From an uncultured Pseudomonadales bacterium (lineage in GTDB: Bacteria; Pseudomonadota; Gammaproteobacteria; Pseudomonadales; Azotimanducaceae), in contig CALSMJ010000001.1 in assembly GCA_943787425.1 (NCBI GenBank), positions 729,271 to 793,270 on the forward strand: a DNA stretch of 64,000 bases, written 5' to 3'. This document shows positions 1 through 8,944 of the stretch, piece by piece (position 1 is the stretch's first letter; each line of letters opens with the position of its first letter). The notes under the pieces were generated by a model. That model was given only the letters and a program-made list of their open reading frames with translations. It ran no database searches and had not been told where the DNA came from. A program made the position numbers and the translations under genes.

Positions 1-633
1 GAATCGCGCGCCACTGGCGCTCAAGGCTTCTAGATTTTCGAGCACCGCCGCACCACTTAAAGTGTTGCTCTGCTCACGAAGCTTAAATGCGGGCCGTAAA
101 TTGAGCTCTATCTCGGTCACCACACCGAAGGCGCCCAATCCAACCTTTAAGGCCTCAAAATCATCGCCAAGTGTTGCCTTCGAACAGACCCGAGGCTGTC
201 CGACGCCATCAACAAGGGTCATGGATTCAATCGATGCCGACAGGTTTTGTAACTGGCTACCGGATCCATGGGTTCCGGTTGCGCAGGCACCAGCCAAAAA
301 TTGTCGATCAATATCACCCTGATTGAGAAGCGCAAGACCCTGATCATGAAGTGTTCTCCCAAGCATGTAGATGGGGGTAGCACCCCATATCTTGGCGCGC
401 TGAAGGGCAACATCGGCTGCAATAACGCCCGACAAACCCGAGATATCGAGCACATGATCCGCGCCGACCACGAGCGGCGCATGACTGTGGCCGGCCCCTG
501 CAACGCGCAACCGTTTGCCCGGCGTTTCTGAAAGTCGCTTCACGACGGCTGAAATATCGTCAATACTGCGCGCAAAGTGAATCGCATCAACCTTGCTACG
601 CTGTTTACCGGACCAATTTTGCCAATGCGGCAT
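1..633 (-). CDS. FAD-linked oxidase, L-gulonolactone/aldonolactone oxidase-like (3' part cut by window edge)
   Basis: Reading the minus strand gives 211 open codons from ATG at 633 to base 1, so the C-terminal part lies outside the window. The frame carries the FAD-binding PP-loop signature GACATGTHGSG (about residues 115-125), followed by a segment with KVGLGAFGVVTEIELNL, typical of FAD_binding_4 oxidases such as L-gulono-1,4-lactone or D-arabinono-1,4-lactone oxidase. VAGAGHSH near residue 45 matches the N-terminal FAD-binding segment of that family. AAAAAAGGAGCG precedes the start. The substrate cannot be told from this half, and other VAO-type oxidases remain possible. It is divergent from the carboxylase operon, with the repeat array between them. 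Confidence 0.85.
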   Translation of the reverse strand, partial: MPHWQNWSGKQRSKVDAIHFARSIDDISAVVKRLSETPGKRLRVAGAGHSHAPLVVGADHVLDISGLSGVIAADVALQRAKIWGATPIYMLGRTLHDQGLALLNQGDIDRQFLAGACATGTHGSGSQLQNLSASIESMTLVDGVGQPRVCSKATLGDDFEALKVGLGAFGVVTEIELNLRPAFKLREQSNTLSGAAVLENLEALSASGARF

Positions 634-773
634 GCCTTCGCGCTCCTTTTTTCTATCGCGACCGACAACAAGCGTTGCCTTCCGACTATATTGATACAGG
701 CATCGATTGGGATCCAGTCCGGATCTCAAGGCCATAACACACCGGTCACATTCTCTTGCCGTACAAATTCTAC

Positions 774-1030
774 GCTCAGGGCTGTCTACAAAAGCTCAGG
801 GCTGTTTACAAAATCCGCTCAGGGCTGTCTACAAAAGCTCAGGACTGTTTACAAAATCCGCTCAGGGCTGTCTATAAGAGCTCAGGGCTGTTCATAAAAC
901 ACGCTCAGGGCTGTTTACAAAACCCGCTCAGGGCTGTTTACAAAACCCGCTCAGGGCTGTTTACAATATACGCTCAGGGCTGTTTACAATATACGCTCAG
1001 GGCTGTCCATAAAATACGCTCAGGGCTGTT
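774..1030. repeat. 12-copy tandem repeat array, 20/23-bp units with core GCTCAGGGCTGT
   Basis: Copies of the core begin at 774, 794, 817, 837, 860, 880, 903, 926, 949, 972, 995 and 1018. The spacings are 20, 23, 20, 23, 20, 23 and then 23 five more times. Eleven cores are identical; the copy at 837 reads GCTCAGGACTGT. Each core is followed by a more variable AT-richer tail such as TTACAAAACCC. The array lies between the divergent oxidase and carboxylase genes. The 20/23 alternation shifts the reading frame from unit to unit, which argues against a coding repeat, although the plus strand happens to lack stops across it. Three more copies lie at 44912-44960. Confidence 0.95.
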
Positions 1031-1261
1031 GCGAACCGTTTTAACGGCAGTCGAGGCTCAAGCTGAACAGAGCCCCGGGTCCTGCACGCATGCCAACGGG
1101 CATACCGGGCCTTCAAATGTTGACCAAAATCAATGTCCTCGCGCGCGAAGTTTGATACTGTCTGATGAAACAAAATCTGCGGGCCTTCAGACATCAGCCG
1201 GCATTCGATCGCCGTGAATCTGAAGCGAACCGCAGACCTTAAAAAAGTGAAAGGAGAAACA
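1031..1261. other. Non-coding stretch between repeat array and carboxylase operon
   Basis: With 634-773 this completes the intergenic region between the divergent oxidase and carboxylase genes. I see no gene in it. It must hold the carboxylase promoter, and GATACT at 1154-1159 could be a -10, but no -35 stands at a normal distance. AAAGGAGAAAC just before 1262 is the ribosome binding site of the first carboxylase gene. Confidence 0.5.
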
Positions 1262-2893
1262 ATGGCCGCTTTAGAGACAAAGGTTGACCGCCGATCGGAG
1301 CAGTTTCAAAAAAACAGCCAAGACATGATGGCGATGCTCGCCCAACTAGAAGACCTTCATGCGGAGGTCGAGGCTGGCGGGGGCGTTGAGGCGATGAATC
1401 GCTTGAGTTCCCGTAACAAGCAACCCGTTCGCGAACGAATTGCCTTGGTTCTTGACGAGGATGCTCCCTTCTTGGAAATCAGTCCGCTCGCCGGTTGGCG
1501 TTCCAACGTCTCGGTCGGATCTGGTTTCATCGTGGGCATCGGCGTGGTCTCTGGTATCGAGTGTCTGATCCTAGGTCATGACCCGTCGGTTCGTGCTGGC
1601 GCGTTTAACGAATTCAATCAGAAAAAATTGATGCGGGGACTTGAAATCGCACGGGAAAATCGTTTGCCCTACATCCAGCTGGTTGAATCTGCCGGGGCGG
1701 ATCTTAGAGGCGACTCGGGCGAGGACCCTGAGGCGGCCATTCGGCGCGGTATCGATCATTTTGCAGAATCGGGCCGATTGTTTTACGAAATCAGTGAATT
1801 ATCCAAACTCCGAATACCCACCATTTCAGTTGTCTTCGGCGCATCCACCGCAGGCGGTGCCTACCAACCCGGTATGAGTGACTACAATATCCTCATTAAA
1901 AAACAATCAAAGGTTTTTCTCGGCGGGCCACCCCTCGTCAAAATGGCGACAGGGGAAGATGCCGATGAAGAAAGTCTGGGCGGCGCCGACATGCACACAA
2001 CCATCTCAGGCCTCGGCGACTATTTAGCCGATGATGAACACGACGGCATTCGAATCTGCCGAGAGGTTGTGGCGCACCTCAACTGGCAGAAGTTAGGTCC
2101 GAACCCCGCGCCGGATGCACCACCGCCTGTCCAGGATCCAGAAGATTTACTTGGTCTGGTTTCAAAGGACCTCAAAACACCCTTCGATATCCGAGAAGTC
2201 ATCAACCGGATCACCGATGGCTCAGAATTCGAGGAGTTCAAACCGCTCTATGGCCCCACGCTTGTTTGCGGCTGGAGCAGAATTCACGGCTACCCCGTGG
2301 GCATCCTAGGCAACAATGGTGCGTTGTTTTCGGAATCCGCTGAAAAAGCCGCACAGTTCATCCAACTCTGTAATCAGATCCATACACCCCTTGTCTTTCT
2401 CCACAACATTACTGGCTATATTGTCGGCACAGAATTCGAACAAGGGGGCATTACCAAGAACGGTTCGAAAATGATCAACGCCGTCTCAAATTCAACGGTG
2501 CCGCACATTAGCATTATTGTCGGTGCGTCCTATGGCGCCGGGAACTACGGCATGAGTGGTCGCGCCTTTGGCACGCGTTTCACCTTTATTTGGCCCAGCG
2601 CCAAGATCGCCGTAATGGGGCCCAAGCAAATGGCCGGTGTTATGAGCATCATTGGTCGCGCCTCTTCAGAGCGACGTGGGATTGCGTTCGATGAAGAAGC
2701 TGACGCCGCCCGCGCCGAAGTCGCTGAATACTGGGCGGAGGAGCGTTCAAAAGGGCTCTACGCCACTTCCCGGGTGACAGACGACGGCATGATTGATCCA
2801 CGCGACACCCGAGATGTGATCGGCATCACCCTATCGACCTGCCATAACAATACGATCCAAGGCACTAAGGAGTTCGGCACATGGCGAATGTAA
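1262..2893 (+). CDS. Acyl-CoA carboxylase carboxyltransferase (beta) subunit, AtuC/MCC-beta-like
   Basis: A 543-residue carboxyltransferase. It transfers CO2 from carboxybiotin to an acyl-CoA and forms a complex with the biotin subunit encoded next. Both crotonase-fold halves are visible: FGASTAGGAYQPGMSD near residue 195 and GASYGAGNYGMSGRAFGTR near residue 420. The C-terminus SERRGIAFDEEADAARAE fits methylcrotonyl/geranyl/propionyl-CoA carboxylase beta chains. The ATG at 1262 is preferred over an upstream GTG at 1214 because AAAGGAGAAACA stands directly before it. The stop overlaps the next start by 13 bases. Association with an AtuA-like gene favours a branched or terpenoid acyl-CoA substrate over acetyl-CoA; that is inference. 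Confidence 0.93.
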   Translation: MAALETKVDRRSEQFQKNSQDMMAMLAQLEDLHAEVEAGGGVEAMNRLSSRNKQPVRERIALVLDEDAPFLEISPLAGWRSNVSVGSGFIVGIGVVSGIECLILGHDPSVRAGAFNEFNQKKLMRGLEIARENRLPYIQLVESAGADLRGDSGEDPEAAIRRGIDHFAESGRLFYEISELSKLRIPTISVVFGASTAGGAYQPGMSDYNILIKKQSKVFLGGPPLVKMATGEDADEESLGGADMHTTISGLGDYLADDEHDGIRICREVVAHLNWQKLGPNPAPDAPPPVQDPEDLLGLVSKDLKTPFDIREVINRITDGSEFEEFKPLYGPTLVCGWSRIHGYPVGILGNNGALFSESAEKAAQFIQLCNQIHTPLVFLHNITGYIVGTEFEQGGITKNGSKMINAVSNSTVPHISIIVGASYGAGNYGMSGRAFGTRFTFIWPSAKIAVMGPKQMAGVMSIIGRASSERRGIAFDEEADAARAEVAEYWAEERSKGLYATSRVTDDGMIDPRDTRDVIGITLSTCHNNTIQGTKEFGTWRM

Positions 2894-4875
2894 CCCCAAT
2901 ACGAAAAATTCTGATTGCGAATCGCGGCGAAATTGCTCGCCGCATTATTCGAACGGCGAAGGATATGGGCATTGCAACGGTTGCAATCTATTCTGACACG
3001 GATGCCTTTGCCCCATTTGTACTGGAGGCCGACACAGCCATCGCCTTAAGTGGTACCACACCAGCTGAAACCTACCTTGACACCGAGCAGGTCCTTGAGG
3101 CTTGCCGTGTGAGCGGCGCTGATGCCTTGCACCCCGGCTATGGCTTTCTTTCCGAAAATACGAGTTTCGCCCAAGCGGTTCAGGCCTCTGGCATGATTTT
3201 TATTGGGCCATCAACCACTGCGATCGATCAGATGGGCGACAAGCTCTCGGCAAAAGCACTGATGCAGGCCGCCGGTGTGCCGACCCTGCCCGCGATAGCC
3301 CTGACGGGCTCTGAAGACTTGGCCGCAGCGGGCGAAAGTATTGGTTATCCTGTTTTGGTTAAAGCCTCTGCTGGCGGGGGTGGTCGCGGTATGCGCGTGG
3401 TTGAAACCCCGCAGGCACTTGAAGCGGCAGTCGCATCCGCACAGCGAGAAGCCGGCGCTGCGTTCGGAGATGATACCGTTTTCTTAGAACGATGGCTGAG
3501 CAGTTCTCGGCATGTTGAAATCCAGGTCCTTGGCGACCAATTAGGGCACGTCGTGCATTGCTTTGAGCGAGAATGTTCCATCCAAAGACGTCACCAAAAA
3601 ATAATTGAAGAAGCACCCTCCCCAGCAGTAACCGACGCCATTCGCGCTGCTATGGGCGATGCCGCAGTTGCCGCCGCAAAAGCGATTGGTTACTACTCTG
3701 CTGGCACGGTTGAATTCTTGCTTTCGGGTGATGAGTTTTTCTTTCTCGAGGTGAATACGAGACTGCAGGTAGAGCATCCCATCACGGAAGAAATCACTGG
3801 CCTGGATCTCGTTCGGGAACAAATCCGCGTCGCAGAGGGCCATGCCCTTGAATTCGAGCAGAAGGATCTCAGGATCTCAGGCCATGCGATCGAAGCCAGA
3901 ATTTACGCTGAGAATCCAGCGCGCGACTTTCTCCCTGCACCCGGCACGATCAAAGCCTGGCAACCCTCGACCGTTGCCAAGGCTCGATTTGATTCAGGCA
4001 TTGAAACTGGCAGCATTATTGGAACGCAATTTGACCCTATGATCGCGAAGGTCATTGTGCATGCTAAAACACGAGCCGAGGCCATATCCCGCCTGGCCCG
4101 AGTGCTCGAAACAACGCGCATTCAAGGGCTAACCACCAATCGAGATTTTTTGGTCGCAACCCTTCGAACCCAAGCTTTTTTAGAAGGCGATACCACAACG
4201 GACTTCATCGAGCGTGTCAACCCAGCACGGGAAGCCATCGTCGACGACCAACATTTACATCAGGCTGCGATCGCCGCAGCAATCGAATTACGCGCTCAGC
4301 GTCAGAGGCAGGCGCAGGTTCTGAAGAACATTCCCAGAGGCTGGCGCAATTCGCACTTGCCACCGCAACGGGTTTCCTTCAAATACCAAGCCGTTGAACT
4401 CAACCTTGAATACCGGACCGAGCGGGACCAATCTTTGCGCTTCAGTGTGAATGGTGAGCCCTGCCACTGCCAGGTTTATGAAGCTGGCGAGGGGGTCGTA
4501 GATTGCCGAATCGGCGCCCAGCGATTGCGCTTTGAGGTCAACGCGTACGATGACGAGTTGCTGGTTCATGGGCCTAATGGCGACATGACCCTGCTGCGAA
4601 AGCCCCGCTTTCCAAGGAAAGATGTCGACGGCCTCAATGGCGGCCTGACAGCGCCCATGCCGGGCAAAATTCTGGCCGTCAAGACGGCCAACAATGCAAA
4701 GGTTTTAAAAGGCGATACGCTCATCATTTTGGAAGCGATGAAAATGGAACATCAAATCCTTGCACCGCGCGATGGCGAGATTGCCAGTGTTAAAGTGATC
4801 GAAGGTGACCAAGTCAACAATGGGGAACTGCTGATTGAAATGAAAGATCCGGAGACTGCAGGAGACGCATCGTGA
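2881..4875 (+). CDS. Acyl-CoA carboxylase biotin carboxylase/biotin carrier (alpha) subunit
   Basis: A 664-residue fusion of biotin carboxylase (residues about 6-450) and a C-terminal biotinyl domain. The N-terminus KILIANRGEIARRIIRTA, the ATP-grasp loop KASAGGGGRGMRVV and EVNTRLQVEHPITEE are diagnostic of biotin carboxylase. EAMKMEH near the C-terminus carries the biotinyl-lysine, by count about K621. It charges biotin with bicarbonate using ATP and hands the carboxyl group to the beta subunit. The middle part (about 460-590) is weakly conserved, as is usual in MCC and GCC alpha chains. It overlaps the upstream gene by 13 bases and the downstream one by 4, so translation is probably coupled. 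Confidence 0.95.
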   Translation: MANVTPIRKILIANRGEIARRIIRTAKDMGIATVAIYSDTDAFAPFVLEADTAIALSGTTPAETYLDTEQVLEACRVSGADALHPGYGFLSENTSFAQAVQASGMIFIGPSTTAIDQMGDKLSAKALMQAAGVPTLPAIALTGSEDLAAAGESIGYPVLVKASAGGGGRGMRVVETPQALEAAVASAQREAGAAFGDDTVFLERWLSSSRHVEIQVLGDQLGHVVHCFERECSIQRRHQKIIEEAPSPAVTDAIRAAMGDAAVAAAKAIGYYSAGTVEFLLSGDEFFFLEVNTRLQVEHPITEEITGLDLVREQIRVAEGHALEFEQKDLRISGHAIEARIYAENPARDFLPAPGTIKAWQPSTVAKARFDSGIETGSIIGTQFDPMIAKVIVHAKTRAEAISRLARVLETTRIQGLTTNRDFLVATLRTQAFLEGDTTTDFIERVNPAREAIVDDQHLHQAAIAAAIELRAQRQRQAQVLKNIPRGWRNSHLPPQRVSFKYQAVELNLEYRTERDQSLRFSVNGEPCHCQVYEAGEGVVDCRIGAQRLRFEVNAYDDELLVHGPNGDMTLLRKPRFPRKDVDGLNGGLTAPMPGKILAVKTANNAKVLKGDTLIILEAMKMEHQILAPRDGEIASVKVIEGDQVNNGELLIEMKDPETAGDAS

Positions 4876-5648
4876 CTTCGCAAACCGCAACTCGCTTCGA
4901 GATAAAGCAAGGCGCGGCTTGGATTACTCTGAATCGACCCGAGAACCGAAATGCACTGTCCGCCACGTTGGTTAACGAGTTATATCAGCACCTGCAAGCA
5001 GCAAACGAGGATGACGCGGTGCGGTGCGTCGTGATCACGGGATCGGGCACGGCATTTTGCGCCGGCGCCGACCTAAAAAGCCCTCCTGGGGCCACGATTT
5101 CTGGCGCTGCGTCCGTGCCCTATGCGGACGTTCTCATTGCGATTCAAGAGAGTCCAAAGCCGGTGATCGCGGCCGTCAACGGCGCCGCCTTTGCAGGCGG
5201 CCTTGGACTGATCGGGGCTGCTGACATTGTTGTTGTGGTCGATGACGTTCAATGCAGTTTTTCCGAGGTTCGAATCGGGGTGATTCCCGCTGTGATCAGC
5301 GTGGTTTGTCTACCGAAATTAGGCCCCCATCACGGCATGAAACTCTTTCTGACAGGCGAACGCTTTAGCGGACGCGATGCCGTTTCAATGGGGCTAGCAC
5401 ATCGCGCCGTGCCCAAAGAAGATCTGGTTAAAGCCGTCGAGGAAGAGGTTGGCATGATTAACTTGGGTGGTCCTATAGCGGTCAAAGAATGTAAGCGTTT
5501 GGTTCGCGCCGTTAGCGCCTGGGATCGAGATGAGGCCTTTGCAGAAACGCAACGCTGGAGCGTCAGCATGTTTCAATCTGAAGAGGGCGCCGAGGGCATG
5601 GCCGCCTTTCGAGAAAAACGCAGCCCCAACTGGGTCGACCAACCTTAA
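4872..5648 (+). CDS. Enoyl-CoA hydratase/isomerase family protein (AtuE/LiuC-like position)
   Basis: A 258-residue crotonase with the oxyanion-hole motif GSGTAFCAGADL near residue 58 and NGAAFAGGLGLIGAADI near residue 105; SEVRIGVIPAVIS holds the position of the second acidic residue. It begins at a GTG that overlaps the alpha-subunit stop by four bases. In leucine and acyclic-terpene degradation such a hydratase acts on the glutaconyl-CoA made by the carboxylase (LiuC, AtuE). The same role is inferred here from gene order, not proven. It ends 44 bases before the AtuA-like gene. Confidence 0.92.
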   Translation: MTSQTATRFEIKQGAAWITLNRPENRNALSATLVNELYQHLQAANEDDAVRCVVITGSGTAFCAGADLKSPPGATISGAASVPYADVLIAIQESPKPVIAAVNGAAFAGGLGLIGAADIVVVVDDVQCSFSEVRIGVIPAVISVVCLPKLGPHHGMKLFLTGERFSGRDAVSMGLAHRAVPKEDLVKAVEEEVGMINLGGPIAVKECKRLVRAVSAWDRDEAFAETQRWSVSMFQSEEGAEGMAAFREKRSPNWVDQP

Positions 5649-5692
5649 CCGCAGCCCGCCACCCAGATCACAGTACAACATCGGAGTATCTT

Positions 5693-7459
5693 ATGAGCGA
5701 TATCATCAGAATTGGTAATTGCAGTGGCTTTTACGGCGACCGCTTAAAGGCTGCACTTGAGATGGTTGAAGGCGGTCCAATTGACGTTTTAACCGGAGAC
5801 TACTTAGCCGAGCTCACGATGAAAATCTTGTACGATCAACGCGAGCAGCGCGGCGCCCACTTGGGTTACGTCGGCACCTTTTTGAAGCAGCTTGAAGAGG
5901 TGGTTGCGGCATGTCTAGACCGCGGTATTAAAATTGTGACCAATGCAGGCGGCCTAAACCCCGCCGGACTGACCGAAGAAGTTGAAAAAGTGCTCAAAGC
6001 CCAAGGCCTGCAGGCAAAGGTCGCTTATATTGATGGCGATGACCTGATGCCAAATCTAGCTGCACTGCAAGCAGCGGGTGAAGCCTTCGTTAATATCGAT
6101 CAGGGTAAACCGCTCAGTGAGTGTGGTAATGAAGTGGTGACCGCCAACACGTATTTCGGCGCCTGGTCGATTAAAGAAGCCTTAGACCTTGGCGCCGACA
6201 TTGTCATTTGCCCGCGGGTGACCGACGCCGCGGTCGTCATTGGGCCGGCTGCTTGGAAGTTCAACTGGCAACGCAGTGACTACGATGCCCTGGCGGGCGC
6301 GCTCACAGCCGGGCATATCATCGAATGCGGCGCCCAATGTTGCGGCGGCAATTATTCGTTTATCGAGGAAGTACCGAGTTTTCGCAACGTCGGTTATCCC
6401 ATTGCCGAAATCTCAGCGGATGGCAGTTTTGTCGTTACCAAACATGACAATACTGGCGGCCTCATCTCATCGGGCACGGTCACGGCCCAGCTCCTGTATG
6501 AAATCGCAACGCCTGCGTATTACAACCCAGATGTGATTGCACACTTTGATACGTTAAAAATAGAAGACATCGGCCCACACCGCGTTCGGGTATCGGGTTG
6601 CCGCGGCAGCAGCCCACCACCAACCCATAAGGTTTGCATCAACACCAAAGGGCTATTCAGAAATGGCGTTGAAATTTTATTGACCGGTCTGGACATTGAG
6701 AAAAAAGCCGAACTCTATCTCGACCAAATTTTTCACAACCTAGGCGGTCGAGATCAATTTGAAGACGTTGAGGTTCAGCTCATTCGATCCGACAAAGAAA
6801 ATCCAAGCAGCAACGAAGAGGGCCACGCGGCTTTGCGCATTACCTGCCTGTCGTCGGATCCGAAAAAAGTCGGCCGGCTCTTTCAAGCAAAGATCACTGA
6901 GCTCGCCTTAGCGACTGTCCCGGGGAACACCGGGCGTGGCAACAGCATGGGCGGTGGCGCTGCGACCATTGTTTATTGGCCTGCGCTCATCGATAGCCAG
7001 AAGGTCACGGAATTTCTGCACATCGACGGTCAGACCATTGAAGTGCTGCCGACCCAGCGCCTTGGCTTGCCAGAACAATCCTACCAGCAAACGCCGACTC
7101 AGCGATCACCCGTACCAGATGGACCGAAAACAACCACAGCCTTTGGCCGCCTGTTCGGCACTCGTTCCGGTGATAAAGGCGGCTGTGCAAACTGTGGGGT
7201 CTGGGCCAAAACCGACGAAAGCTTCGCATTTCTGCACGAATATTTGACCGTTGAGCAATTGAAACGGATGTGTCCCGATGTTGCGCAATACGATATTGAA
7301 CGCTATGAGCTGCCAAACCTTAGAGCCCTGAATTTTTACATTAAAGGCATTTTAAAAGATGGGGTGTCATCGAATAACCGAATTGACGGCCAAGCAAAAT
7401 CCTTTGGGGAGTACCTACGGATGAAACATATTGAAGTGCCCGAGCAGCTTCTGGCGTGA
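5693..7459 (+). CDS. AtuA-family (DUF1446) acyclic terpene utilisation protein
   Basis: A 588-residue protein. Its N-terminal two thirds match the AtuA/DUF1446 family (start IRIGNCSGFYGDR, then GGPIDVLTGDYLAELTM and VTNAGGLNP). The C-terminal domain from about residue 475 contains GRLFGTRSGDKGGCANCGVWA, as in the AtuA-like C-terminal domain. AtuA is required for growth on acyclic terpenes in Pseudomonas but its chemical activity is not settled. A start at 5693 follows CGGAGTATCTT. As the last gene of the carboxylase cluster, it is the best clue that the operon handles a branched acyl-CoA. The full Atu set (citronellyl-CoA dehydrogenase, AtuB and AtuG SDRs, AtuH synthetase) is not next to it. 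Confidence 0.88.
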   Translation: MSDIIRIGNCSGFYGDRLKAALEMVEGGPIDVLTGDYLAELTMKILYDQREQRGAHLGYVGTFLKQLEEVVAACLDRGIKIVTNAGGLNPAGLTEEVEKVLKAQGLQAKVAYIDGDDLMPNLAALQAAGEAFVNIDQGKPLSECGNEVVTANTYFGAWSIKEALDLGADIVICPRVTDAAVVIGPAAWKFNWQRSDYDALAGALTAGHIIECGAQCCGGNYSFIEEVPSFRNVGYPIAEISADGSFVVTKHDNTGGLISSGTVTAQLLYEIATPAYYNPDVIAHFDTLKIEDIGPHRVRVSGCRGSSPPPTHKVCINTKGLFRNGVEILLTGLDIEKKAELYLDQIFHNLGGRDQFEDVEVQLIRSDKENPSSNEEGHAALRITCLSSDPKKVGRLFQAKITELALATVPGNTGRGNSMGGGAATIVYWPALIDSQKVTEFLHIDGQTIEVLPTQRLGLPEQSYQQTPTQRSPVPDGPKTTTAFGRLFGTRSGDKGGCANCGVWAKTDESFAFLHEYLTVEQLKRMCPDVAQYDIERYELPNLRALNFYIKGILKDGVSSNNRIDGQAKSFGEYLRMKHIEVPEQLLA

Positions 7460-7548
7460 GCTCGGCACGACAGGCTGCTCACCGGTCAACGCGCGCTGCG
7501 CCCACTGCAGACGCGTGACCACGCCATCGCTGTTGCCCTTCACGGCGA

Positions 7549-8328
7549 TCAGGCATTCTTGATGGTCAGACCGCCATCGGCAGGCAGCGCAACACCGGTG
7601 ACATAGCGCATCGCGGGCAACACAAGACTTAAGGTTGCATGGGCGACTTCTTCGGGCTCACCATAGCGCCCGATGGCCGTTCGCCGTTTCGCAAAAATGA
7701 CTTTATGCTCGGCATTAATCCCATTGGTCATCCCTGTATTGATCGGCCCCGGACAAACACAATTTACGGTGATGCCCTCGCGGCCAAATTCAATCGCCAT
7801 GGACCGGGTCAACCCTATAACCCCCGTTTTTGCGGCGGTGTAAGGACTGCCGTATTTGGTTGCGCCGAGCCCTTCGGTCGATGCGATGTTTACGACCCGG
7901 CCGCCATCCGAGGCTCTAAGATGCGGCAGCGCAGCTCGAACCATTAACGTCTGTGCCGTGAGCAAGACGCCAACCACCTGATCCCACGCCTGAAGGTAAT
8001 GATCAGAATCCAAGGGCGCAGGAATCGAGATGCCTGCATTATTAATCAGAATATCAATTCCGCCAAAGTGGGCCGCAATGTCCGAAACCGTCGTTTCAAT
8101 CGCATCTCGATCCAACAGATCAAGCACCCAGGCTCGACTTACATACCCGGCCTGGCTCAGTTCATCCTGCACGGCGAGCAAACTCGCCTCATTGACATCG
8201 ATGAGCGCAACCTGCGCGCCTTCATCCGCAAACAGGTGCGCTGTCGCACGCCCCATACCGCTTCCGGCACCGGTAACAATGGCCACTTTTCCTTCGATTG
8301 AACGGCTGAGCTGGCTAAGTCGCGCCAT
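7549..8328 (-). CDS. SDR family NAD(P)-dependent oxidoreductase
   Basis: A 259-residue classical short-chain dehydrogenase. GKVAIVTGAGSGMGRATA near residue 13 is the TGxxxGxG cofactor loop, NNAG sits near residue 91, the catalytic Ser precedes YTAAK near residue 160, and CPGPI follows. The acid after the second strand (ALIDVN) suggests NAD preference. TTGGAGAAATC precedes the ATG. It converges on the AtuA-like gene, whose stop lies about 90 bases away, so it is not part of that transcript. An Atu- or Liu-type alcohol dehydrogenase role is possible from position only; the substrate is unknown. Confidence 0.92.
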   Translation of the reverse strand: MARLSQLSRSIEGKVAIVTGAGSGMGRATAHLFADEGAQVALIDVNEASLLAVQDELSQAGYVSRAWVLDLLDRDAIETTVSDIAAHFGGIDILINNAGISIPAPLDSDHYLQAWDQVVGVLLTAQTLMVRAALPHLRASDGGRVVNIASTEGLGATKYGSPYTAAKTGVIGLTRSMAIEFGREGITVNCVCPGPINTGMTNGINAEHKVIFAKRRTAIGRYGEPEEVAHATLSLVLPAMRYVTGVALPADGGLTIKNA

Positions 8329-8446
8329 GATTTCTCCAATATTTTTGAACTGCCTTGAGTGTCTCAGAAAGCCTGTGTATTGACCAGAGCGGTCGCGCCC
8401 TCGAGGCGACTGCGATACACTCTTTGCTCAAATAAGAGGCACCGAC

Positions 8447-8944
8447 ATGGCCAGACCAGCAAGACTCGCGCGGATTGATGTGGCAAAGCAAGCAATGAAC
8501 TTTTCCGCGGCGCATTTTACAATTTTTAGCGCGACCGAGCGGGAAGACCTCCACGGACACAATTTTCAACTTGCCTGTTCAGTAACCGCGCCGGTTGACG
8601 ACACAGGGCTAATGTTCGATTACGCCATCATTAAAAAGACGATGCGCGCCCTGTGTGATGAAATTGATGAAAAGATGCTGCTGCCGGCACATTCGCCGTT
8701 TCTCACAATTACCGAAGACGGCGGTTACACGGTCGCGGTGTTCAATGACGAGCGCATTCCTTTTTTACCAAGAGATGTTCTGGTGCTCCCCGTTGCCAAC
8801 ACAACGGTTGAAGAGTTCTCCCATTATTTCCTTGAGAAGATTCTTCAACTGCCAGAAATTATGGTGCACGGTGTAACCGAGATCACCGTTAAAGTGTCAT
8901 CCAGCCCAGGACAGGATGGGTGCGCGCAATGGAGGGCTAAATGA
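8447..8944 (+). CDS. 6-pyruvoyl-tetrahydropterin synthase/QueD superfamily protein, catalytic Cys replaced (PTPS-III-like ExxHGH)
   Basis: A 165-residue COG0720-type protein. Zinc ligands are visible as H23 (NFSAAHF) and H36/H38 (LHGHNF). In QueD and PTPS-I the catalytic cysteine stands four residues before the HGH motif; here that residue is R32, and E33 creates ExxHGH, the pattern described for PTPS-III enzymes that make 6-hydroxymethyl-dihydropterin from dihydroneopterin triphosphate. Its stop overlaps the SDR start as ATGA. The next-but-one gene is a YhhQ-like transporter, normally linked to queuosine precursors, so a 7-deazapurine role is the alternative. Family membership is firm; the reaction is inferred. 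Confidence 0.88.
   Translation: MARPARLARIDVAKQAMNFSAAHFTIFSATEREDLHGHNFQLACSVTAPVDDTGLMFDYAIIKKTMRALCDEIDEKMLLPAHSPFLTITEDGGYTVAVFNDERIPFLPRDVLVLPVANTTVEEFSHYFLEKILQLPEIMVHGVTEITVKVSSSPGQDGCAQWRAK

Noticed and set aside
774..1030. CRISPR array
   Set aside because: Units are 20-23 bases in total with no unique spacers, and no cas gene is present.
774..1030. Replication origin with DnaA boxes
   Set aside because: The tail TGTTTACAA does not match TTATNCACA, and no dnaA, dnaN or gyrB gene is nearby.
756..1217. Open plus-strand frame through the tandem array (a 153-residue repeat protein)
   Set aside because: The 20/23-bp spacing changes phase from unit to unit, there is no ribosome binding site or recognisable domain, and the frame is open only because the repeat has no stop in any phase.
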